Below are positions 55,251-64,000 of a DNA stretch of 64,000 bases, piece by piece. Origin of the DNA: Amphiura filiformis (taxonomy: Eukaryota; Echinodermata; Ophiuroidea; Amphilepidida; Amphiuridae); assembly GCF_039555335.1 (NCBI RefSeq), contig NC_092628.1:96173782-96237781 (forward strand), in the 5' to 3' direction. The translations under genes and the position numbers were made by a program. The notes under the pieces were generated by a model. It searched no databases. It was not told the DNA's origin and saw only the letters and a list, made by a program, of their open reading frames with translations. The first letter of the stretch is position 1, and every line of letters begins with the position of its first letter.

Positions 55251-56943
55251 GGTTTTCCCGTCCAATTTCAAACTTTGGTCGTTCAGTTTAATATAAGTGT
55301 CATTCCTTTTCGCTTAAATTGAATGAACGCTTACATTCTCGATTTCAATTTAGCAAATGTGCAATCTATTTCGCTTAATACGCATTCAAAATTCTAAATA
55401 GTGCACCCAATTTCGTGATATTGTGCAGCAAATTTCGAATTGTGCAGCCAAATTCACGTGGCCTTGAATTCAGAGCCTATTTGGAAATACAAATTCATAT
55501 ATGCGGAAACAAAATGGAAACATCTTCAAACGAATTCGCAAAGTGCAGAATCAAATCCAGAAGTTCTTAAATTTTTACAATGGTTCAAATATAAAAATGC
55601 TATTTATATTACACATTAGATACATGTATCGTCAACATTGTTCAAACAAGCACGCTGCTATATTAAATGTGAAGGAAAACATTTTAAGTCATGTTTAAAA
55701 TTGCCGTATGCATAGGCCTATAGTAAAAAAGAAAATGAATTATAACTAATTATAATATTTTTCATGGTTTAGTTCAGAAACCATAAAGTGATGTATATGT
55801 CCCATAGTTCAATCAAGCTCAGTCTGGTTAATCATTACTGTGGTTAATCATATAAATTATAAAAATATAATGAAACTCTTCCTTTAAGTTAATGCTACTT
55901 CTTCTTACGATAGGTCTTTTTTAAATCTTCGTATTTTTAATTGTATAATATATATGTATAGTATAAGAATAAAAACTGAATGAACACAGTCAAAACAACA
56001 TCCAGAAATTAAATAGCTTAGCATATTTTGCAGTCGACTTATAAACATATCCTTTACATTACAACCTGTTTAATTAGACCCATTTCGTGTCCATTTCATT
56101 GTGTGAAAATCTGAACTATATATAGGCCTATAGTATAACATTTTATAAATTTTTATTCGGGAGTGGGGAACCGACCATGATTGGGGGCACCGGTCTGATT
56201 AGGGGCACAAGCCGTTTTTCGCCATTTTTCTGTGGGATTTTCGATTTTCAGATCGATTGGGGAACGTGTTCTATGACGCTACGCCACTGGATTAACTGAC
56301 ATGTTAAAGTGTTAATATTGCTAACACCCTAACGTGTTAAACGACGCTTTAAATATATTTTAATGTGTTCGTGTGTTTAAAACAATATTAACATGTTACA
56401 TTCATATTCGTACATTTGCAAGCATTAATGTGTTTATAAATGAACACTGTACCTAAAGTAAACTTCTCATTACAAGCATTACCCATTAAAACATTTGTGT
56501 GTTTATTCTGTGTTACATAGGGCTACTCACTTTTTTTTCTGCTGCAACGTGAGACGTAGGGCCTATAGGCCTATGTCAGTATACTTGAAAATGCACATAA
56601 TTTCAAATTGAATTCCTTTTCGCTAATTAGATTGTCACTGCATGAAATTGAAAATAGGATTACCAACGCTTTATAATCCCCGTGCATCTTTGGCGTAATT
56701 GTTTGCCTATTTCTTTAAATTAGACGTCTAATGGTGAAATTGAAACATTCGAGAACGAAATTGAACTCACAATAATGAATTGTTCTGATCATACATTAAT
56801 TTAATTGAACTAAAATGAAATGGATTACAAAAAAAAAAAAAAAGAAATCGGGATTCGCTATGCGATCATTCAATCTTGCGCGAAAACGAATGACACTTTT
56901 ATTAAAAACTGAACGACCAAAGTTTGAAATTGGACGGAAAACC
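55251..56943. mobile_element. 1.69-kb TIR element with TA duplication, inserted in a TTTA microsatellite
   Basis: TA|ggttttcccgtccaatttca, then aactttggtcgttcagttt, is mirrored by aaactgaacgaccaaagttt and gaaattggacggaaaacc|TA. The terminal repeats are about 65 bp. The interior has no recognisable transposase and holds a G-rich GGCGTAG element (56158-56292). TTTA repeats lie on both sides. Confidence 0.88.
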
Positions 56944-56946
56944 TAT

Positions 56947-56948
56947 AT

Positions 56949-57023
<75 letters not shown>
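56947..57023. repeat. (TTTA)n microsatellite
   Basis: About 19 perfect ATTT units directly follow the right end of the 55251-56943 element and belong to the tail of element Q. Confidence 0.97.
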
Positions 57024-57024
<1 letters not shown>

Positions 57025-57027
57025 TGT

Positions 57028-57245
57028 ACATTTAAAATAGACTTGGTGATTTATTAAAGCATTATTTACAATATTGTTTCATGCAAGCCAGCCGAAGCCG
57101 ACCTACACTCGTCAGAATATGCTTATATTCTGACGAGTGTATCGTGATAAGCATATTCTGACGAGTGTAGGTCGGCTTCGGCTGGCTTGCATGAAACAAT
57201 ATTGTGAATAATGCTTTAATAAATCACCAAGTCTATTTTAAATGT
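57028..57245. mobile_element. 218-bp near-perfect palindrome
   Basis: Arms of about 100 bp run from acatttaaaatagacttggt through gccagccgaagccgacctac to cactcgtcagaatatgctta, then back in reverse. The centre holds a duplicated ttctgacgagtgtatcg. Foldback or MITE. Confidence 0.88.
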
Positions 57246-57249
57246 ATTC

Positions 57250-58470
57250 CAGCTCCCTTCTTGGTTGAGCACTTTACTGTGGATGATTTACCTTACTTGG
57301 ATTTATTTATTTAATGTATTTATTTAATGTATTTATGTATTTATTTGTGTTTATTTGTGTTAAGGCCAGAGTAATGGAAGACACATTCGCTCACGCCAAT
57401 TTGAGATTTCTTGATATTTATCAACACTAAGATGTATTCTTTCACTTGAAACTGATCAAATACAACTTGCTAATATTTACTCGTATTTTTGCTTGATTTG
57501 TTTCACTCTTTTCAACTCTAAAAAGTCACATGGCTCAAGACAGCTTAGTAAATTGGCGGAAATAATGAGTCAGAAATGCGCGAATGCGAAATATTTTGAT
57601 TACGCACGATTCGCTTAGCGTGACGTGATGCTAACTCTGCGCGCGTATGTCCAACGCAGTCTAGGCGCATTCGGTTTGTTGTTCACGCCAGCAAATGTGG
57701 TGTAAACAAAACAAAAATTTGCAGTCAAAATGCCACTTAGATTTTTTAAATTATTTTGAATTTTGGCGCACTGAAAGCAGACATTATAGATTTATTGGTG
57801 CAAATAGATGCATATTTAGACCATGCACCAGATACAGCTTTTACAAGCGTGAAAGTCTTACCGTTTTAAAATATAAGGACGTTTTGTGCATAATTTTGAC
57901 ATTTTTTTACTAAAACGTCAATTTCTCAGAGTTCACTTTTGACAATATTGCACGATTTTTGGGACAAGATAACTTTCGAAAATATGCAAGCAAAAGGTAA
58001 ACTTTTTGCACTATCGTTTAGAGTAAATCAAAGCCTAGGGAAGGTTTAATCATTTTTTCAAAATATTTGTTTTAAACAAAAATATACACCATTCTGTGCA
58101 ATTTTAGCTTAATAGAGTGACAAAATTGCTTTCTTCACATGTTTTTTTCAATATTTGAAAAAGAGACAAATTTCAAAAAAAAAAAACCTTCCCTAAGTTC
58201 ATGTCTCTTCTTTATGAAAAGCTAACTGAATTTTTTTTACTCCGAACGGATTTTTTTCTAAGTTGTCACAAAAAAATTGGGGTAAAAAAGTGAATTTTTG
58301 TGATTTTTTTCAAAAACTTGAGATTTTTGAACAAATCTGACGTCACCATGGGATTCCTTGACTCATTTCCTTTCCAAAAATGTATAGTTTTATATACTTT
58401 TGACATACAATTCAGAAATAATGATGCTCGAAAAGGTCCATGTTCTCTCCCATTACACTGCCCTTAAATG
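57250..58470. other. intergenic DNA, nothing recognised
   Basis: TTTA words near 57300-57360, then AT-rich DNA with poly-A and poly-T runs. No gene seen. Confidence 0.5.
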
Positions 58471-58483
58471 TATACTGAATGAT

Positions 58484-58592
58484 AAATTTGTTACCCCCTG
58501 TCTGTTCAAATGCAATACGAAAAATATCACTGGTTTTGAGGTCGTATCACACGAGACCGCATTCGTATTGCATGAACAAACAGGGGATAACT
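58484..58592. mobile_element. 109-bp palindromic element, copy 1
   Basis: taccccctgtctgttcaaat then gcaatacga is mirrored by tcgtattgcat and gaacaaacaggggataa; ctggttttgaggtcgtatca lies in the middle. A second copy is at 59092-59216. Confidence 0.8.
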
Positions 58593-58603
58593 AATATTAT
58601 CAT

Positions 58604-59080
58604 TCAGTAGACATGAATAACGACATTTCATTGGTTAATAGCCAAATAATATAATTTCGTATTGTTCAGCGTTCATAAATTACCGCATAATATATAGCCG
58701 TTTATTCAGCTCTTAATCAGTACAGCCGTATTATTCAGCTCTTAATCAGTACCGGCCTGCATACTCGCGTTGTATTGTACACTGTGCTGATCGCGTATGC
58801 GGTAGAGACGGCAATTACGTGCTACCTCGCGTCGCGTGCGTCGCGCATTGGCAATGGCGCGCTGTATTACATGGCTTACGGCAGTTGCATAACATAAATA
58901 AAGCATACATGGAAGAGTGTGGAGTAGGCCAATATCTTGATCATTTTATGATTATATTGTGGTATTATTTAATCGTTATTTATTTGTTTGTTTGTTTGTT
59001 TGTTTGTTTCGTTATTTGTTTGTTTGTTTGTTTGTTTGTTTATTTATTTATTTATTTATGTTAAATTCATGTCTACTGAA
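58604..59080. mobile_element. element Q, copy 2, with (TTTG)n/(TTTA)n core
   Basis: The ends tcattcagtagacatgaata and ttcatgtctactgaatgat are inverted. The body matches 54872-55240. The tail (58978-59060) is TTTG then TTTA repeat, enclosed by the right inverted end. Confidence 0.8.
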
Positions 59081-59091
59081 TGATAAATTCG

Positions 59092-59216
59092 TTACCCCCT
59101 GTCTGTTCATATGAAATAAAAAAAATGTCACTGGTTTTGAGGTCGTATCACACCCGCAGGCCGAGTCAAAACCAGTGATATTTTTCGTATTGCATTTGAA
59201 CAGACAGGGGATAACT
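59092..59216. mobile_element. palindromic element, copy 2
   Basis: taccccctgtctgttcatat ... aaaaccagtgatatttttcg, tattgcatttgaacagacag and gggataa. Same family as 58484-58592; the two copies flank element Q copy 2. Confidence 0.8.
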
Positions 59217-60103
59217 AATAGTATGTGACATGTATGACAGACACTCTAGAAACACTGTGTGGGATGCACTATATTTACATGTACATGTAGATCACTGAGC
59301 AAGATCAAATACAAATTGTGGAATAGTATATAACCAGATTTGTCTGTTTTGGTGTAAGTTTTTTGCTAATTTGCATTACATGGGGGTGGGGGGGGGCTAG
59401 ATATGAGGATTTGGAAATATGCTCAAAAATGGCTTCAGATTGAATTTTTGAAAGTTAAAGATTTCCTTCAAATTTAAAATTTGAAGGAAATCGTACATTA
59501 AGGCTTTAAGCTTACCTGAAAAAGTATTCTTACCATGCTCAAGTACATGTAATTATTTATCAGCTAGTCTAGACCATTCTTCTTGCACAAGATATTAATT
59601 AAGGCCTGTAAGCCTAACCTGAAAAATTGGGGTTTTGTCAAGTAGCCTGGCCAGGTGCTAGTTACTGACTCTGAGACATGACCGAGTTTGGTTTAATTAA
59701 TGCAGCTGCAGTAATCTGTCTGATTTCAATTTTGTTTTTGTTCAGATATGACCATGTGTGTGACCATCTGGCATCATGATGAAGTTACAGAAAAAATCCC
59801 TTTGACTATTTACAAGAAAACCGCCGCAAACAAGAAAAGCCTTTAAAAAGGGATGCTGTGTTTCATGGGTAAGTCCAACTCACTGAACTATCACTTTGCC
59901 TACTTGACAATAGGTATGGCTATATTAATCTTTGTTTCAACTTTAACATGTGTTCTGTGACTCAATTAAAAACATCTGAAAGGCTGAGAAGCAACAAATT
60001 AGGCCCTGCCTGATTATCATATCTTAATGTTACTATCTTCAGTAGATAGCACATGGTTAGCAATACACATGCTGCATTAATTTGAGTCGGCATCAATACT
60101 TAA

Positions 60104-60565
60104 AGCCATATTATAACATTTGCTGAGGAAGACTCCCTCACTGAATTTTTAAAATTCCTTTTTTACACGATTAAATTGTACTTTATTAAACCAATATACC
60201 CTGCAAAAATCAAGACTCTGTAGTGCTGTAGTTTTGTCAAAATCCGAGATTTTTAATAAAACGCCAGAACCGGCGCTTTATTATTACGATGGAATTATTA
60301 TTCGAACGCATACACAATGTTCATAACACACAGTACGTACACGGCGTGCGGGACGGTGATATACACAACAAAGGGTCGTACCACAACACGACCAAAGGAG
60401 TGGTACGTATAGGCGACATGTGCGCTGGTAGTAAATTCCAATTTTCTTTGCTTTGCCATAGTTGTTCGGCTCAAAAATAAAAGGGGATATATCTGACGGT
60501 AAAAGCTAACATTTTATGGCAAAGAAATGCTAATCTATTTTGTTTGAAAATGTTATAATATGGCT
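60104..60565. mobile_element. 462-bp TTAA-flanked MITE (piggyBac-like)
   Basis: TTAA at 60100-60103 and 60566-60569 flank agccatattataacatttgc ... aaaatgttataatatggct, inverted ends of about 19 bp. The paralogous block at 54791-54825 has the same flanks joined at a single TTAA (54801-54804): an empty site. Insertion and TTAA duplication are therefore shown directly. TTAA is the hallmark of piggyBac; no transposase is present. Confidence 0.93.
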
Positions 60566-60909
60566 TTAAACTTGAATAATTTCACTTTTAATGGTCAAGA
60601 TATGTTGAGAAAGGCTGCAGATCATGTAAAATGGGGTTTTAAGAAAAAATTTTAACCCTGCAGATTCCACACCACCAAATCACACCACCAAGGTAAATGG
60701 CTGGTAAAAAAAAATCAGTGTTTTTATTGTAAGAACCATTGGTGCTTATATTGTAAAGTTAGTTATATTGTAGAAGATATCATAAACATTAGGTAAAATG
60801 GTGTTTTGAATGAACCAGGAGGGTTAACAATGAGAAAACGATCAATTCCTCCATACCTTTTAACACATAAATGAATAGGAAATCTATTTGGTGGTGTGCA
60901 CCCATAAGT

Positions 60910-61744
60910 AGCACCCAATTAACACCTTTGTTATCATGTTGACTCAATTGGTCATCAGTCAAGATTAATAGGTAAATTTTCATGGGAAAATTGGACACGT
61001 GACCAATGCGTATCAATGTAAGTGTAACCTTGAGCCTGATCTCTGACCAGGGTTGTCACTACACTGGTCGGTGCCGGTCGGTAGTAACCAGCACTCAGGC
61101 AGACCACCCGGCACTCAAGGGAATATGAGGACTTGCCAACCGGCACTAAAGTAGAGAAATTGTACTCTTTACCCTAAAAAACAGCTGGAAAGTGACGCAT
61201 GAGAGTATTTTGGACAAATATCATGGAAATTTAGCCGGCACTAAATTCAGTCTAGTGACAACCCTGTCTCTGACCCCTGGCTGTGACCTCGCTATTCAAG
61301 TCTTAGTTATTTTGAATTGAAAAATTAGTTTTGGCCGCAGTTTCGATAGAAATTCGAGCATTGCAAAATTATTGATTTCTTCACAATATCATCAAAACGT
61401 AATTTCAAAAATATTTACCTACGGAAAAAATATTTATCTACGAAAACTCTTGTTATAATATTATAAACTTCCGACAAGTAACTTATTTTGCATCCAAGGA
61501 GAAGTTAAATTCTTCCTATTCAAATACATTGGAAGACCACCGCTGTGCTCGGGGTCACATTCCATAATGCTAATATGTCTGCGCCCATGGGTATCACGTG
61601 TCCAGAAAATTTTCCGTGAATATTTTCCTATTAATCTTGACTGGTCATTAACAATTTTAATTTTTATTACAGTAATTCCTGCCAGACAGCCCAGGAAGGT
61701 TATGACCAATTGAGTCAACATGATAACAATGTTAATTGGGTGCT
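60910..61744. mobile_element. 835-bp element with about 95-bp inverted repeats
   Basis: agcacccaattaacaccttt, then gttatcatgttgactcaatt and ggtcatcagtcaagattaat, is mirrored at 61610-61744 in reverse (attaatcttgactggtca, ccaattgagtcaacatgata, aattgggtgct). It contains a nested hAT-like MITE (61048-61266). Non-coding. Confidence 0.85.
61048..61266. mobile_element. 219-bp hAT-like MITE with 8-bp duplication TCTCTGAC
   Basis: TCTCTGAC at 61040-61047 and 61267-61274 flanks cagggttgtcactacactgg ... ctagtgacaaccctg. CAGGG ends with an 8-bp target duplication are classic for hAT elements. The terminal repeats (about 20-30 bp) include the near-terminal gccgg. Confidence 0.92.
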
Positions 61745-61957
61745 TTACTTATATTCCAGACAAAATGTGCTGGAATTTAGTACCTCACCATTTCTTGCCA
61801 AACTTGCCCAGGATGCCATTCCTCACCTTTTTTTAAAATATAAAGAATATGTGACCCGTCACATCAATAGTTACTGATTGCTACATGTACCTAGTACCTG
61901 TCCCTATTTAGTATGGGGCTTGTTTGAAACAAGTTTGTTGATGTTCAAATGCCAAAT

Positions 61958-62093
61958 TGACTGCTCAGTGCCAGAAGTGGGTAAGTGCAATAGCTGCCAT
62001 GTGAAGTATGAGTACAATGTACTGTGTGTAAACTGCCAAAATGTTCACAGGGCAGCTATTGCGCTTACCTACTTCTGGCACTGAGCAGTCAAA
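61958..62093. mobile_element. 136-bp hairpin element
   Basis: gactgctcagtgccagaagt, gggtaagtgcaatagctgcc and tgtgaa are mirrored by ttcacagggcagctattgcg and cttacctacttctggcactg. The arms are about 45 bp with few mismatches. Confidence 0.85.
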
Positions 62094-63229
62094 ATACTGA
62101 TGCCCTTGCACATTATTTTTTTTCCATCACAGTGCACTCCACCTTCGGGGTTGTATCGTATAGGAAAAAAATAAACATCATTTACATTGAAATTTGTCAT
62201 TTGAACTACAATAAAAATCATATCTAGTCATTAATCTCAAATCAAGAACTTAATTTTGTTAATTAAATGCAAGTTTAAACAAACAACATTACTTAAACTC
62301 TTAACGAGAGTAACAAGAGTAAAAACCTATATTATGTATTGTGTTATGTGATAGACTTGAACTGAAAGCCTGATGATTCCAAGAAAGATGGGCTAACCAC
62401 TGAGCTGTTATTTTATTAATTTTAATTTCCATAAATCTTCATTTTATCACAGGTGATCATATTCGCCATACCAAAATCACAATGCGTCGAACACAAGAGG
62501 TGCAGCTGTTTGTCTCAAAAGAGGAGAATTCCATAGAGGTGATGGGCGCTTGATGACATCCACTTGCTAGCCTACCTTATACCGGAAGAAAGGAAGCGTT
62601 CCTTAAGAATATTCATATAGGGCTGCTTGGTAGTTCGGTTTTAATAGTCTCATGGAATTGAGACTAAAATAGTCTATAGAGAACAGAACTATAATCACTG
62701 CAAGCTCCTGTAAACTCATCTCCTCAAAATTATCCCACTAAAAGTAGCACTTAGATAGTCTGCATGCTGTCTACTGAAGCTAATGCTAAGTATGTTTCAT
62801 ATGCTATCAAGATAGTCTGTATGCTATCTACTGAAGCTATGCCAAGTAGTTCATTCCACACATGCTGTCAACTGAAGATCATAGCAATATTGTAATTTGT
62901 TATTAATATGTGATGCAATCAAGCAAAATCAGTTGGAACTTGGAAATATTAAATTTTCTGTTTCTTATAGGATAGTAAAAACATTTACAAATCTGGATTT
63001 TGCAGAAAACAGCATTGAAATTGAACAACCAATTCCAAAGATATGAGCAACTAAAGAGTTTCCAAAGCAACCAGAAACAAAAGGAAATATTTACTTTGTG
63101 TGGCTATATCTCAAAATCGATATTTCCGAGTTCCGACTGATTTTGCTTGATCGCATCACATATGTTATTATTTTAACAGATTCTATCTACTTAATTGTTT
63201 TGTATTACACAGGTGCTACTGAATATAGT

Positions 63230-63405
63230 CCATTTTGTTTAGAGGTTAATGACTGTGCATCATTCATCTTGAGGGTATTGTAAAATAATTTTATTTAAAA
63301 CATTGTGCTTTGGAATCAAGGAATATCAGGAGCAGTGCAAAGCACAATGTTTAGATATTTTACAATACCCTCAAAATACCTGATGCAAAGTCATTAACCA
63401 CATTC
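63230..63405. mobile_element. about 175-bp palindromic element
   Basis: aggttaatgactgtgcatca, cttgagggtattgtaaaata and acattgtgctttg are mirrored by caaagcacaatgtt, tattttacaataccctcaaa and gcaaagtcattaacca. Foldback MITE. Confidence 0.82.
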
Positions 63406-64000
63406 ATAACTGCCACTTTTCACTTTGCATCATATTTTCTTCTTTCAAATTTGAAAACAAAATAAAGTTTTAACTTTATCACAAAGTTGTCACAAAGTAG
63501 CGTCTCATCAAAAATATGTAGCATCAAAACCATAGCACCTATGAAAAACAACCTTATTGGTGCAAAGTGGGGGCAATGGCTCATCTAAAATTGTAAACTT
63601 TGATAAGGTTGCACCAAGTTGATGTATCGTTATGATACACAAAATTTTCATTAGAGATGAGGACTGTACAAGAATACTGCTTGGACTGCTTAAGGCCCCT
63701 ACTACTGTATATAGATACCATTTTTCCTTCCAGAAAATGTATAATTTTTGATATTATTAGTTCATGACACATGGCCTTATAGTAAACATTTCACTTGAAT
63801 GAACATATCACCCATCTTATTTCAAAATACAATGCAAACGCACAACCTTGCATACTTAATGAAAAACACTAGCTAATCACGAGTGAGTTGGATTCTCTTC
63901 CCTGTTAGACACATGCAATAATTAATCACACAGTATGCGTGGACAATCATCGCACTGTTGGCAGCTTCGTTCATTCAAATGAAATTTTTACTCTAAGATA

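Overview
The window is AT-rich, intron-rich metazoan nuclear DNA. Exons are short (66-254 nt) with canonical GT/AG borders. Introns and intergenic DNA are crowded with microsatellites, satellites, foldback and terminal-inverted-repeat elements, LINE remnants and tRNA-derived SINEs. Frequent 'taggcct' and 'tacatgta' words, GGCGTAGC-bearing repeats and the type of gene family suggest a marine invertebrate, possibly an echinoderm or hemichordate. That placement is an impression, not a proof. One 53-base run of N (48702-48754) shows this is a draft assembly.

The only genes I can support are two tandem, same-strand paralogues of the nose-resistant-to-fluoxetine (NRF-6) / drop-dead family. These are multi-pass membrane proteins with an N-terminal extracellular NRF domain and an acyltransferase-3 domain. 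Copy A lies at 1982-13943: 14 exons are seen and its first exon(s) lie upstream of the window or are lost. Copy B lies at 20905-39319, with 15 exons coding about 676 residues. Exon lengths and intron phases match one for one, so the pair arose by duplication of a whole gene. Copy B reads through without damage. Copy A carries a one-base deletion at about 10052 that puts a stop in exon 13.

The most unusual structure is in front of exon 14 in both copies. A 147-bp (49-codon) unit, made of the end of the preceding intron plus most of exon 14 but without its donor, is tandemly repeated: six units in copy A, two and a remnant in copy B. In copy A five units keep an identical TTTATTTCAG|G acceptor, and the last two are open and in frame. 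This creates competing 3' splice sites that could lengthen the protein by 49 residues.

From 13944 to 20904 lies intergenic DNA with a 150-bp satellite of about 8.5 copies. From 39320 to 64000 I find no gene. That stretch is a mosaic of transposable elements, many with diagnostic target duplications: 8-bp (hAT-like), TTAA (piggyBac-like, with the matching empty site in a paralogous block), TA and TTA. It also holds degenerate telomere-like CCCTAA repeats and reshuffled segmental duplicates.
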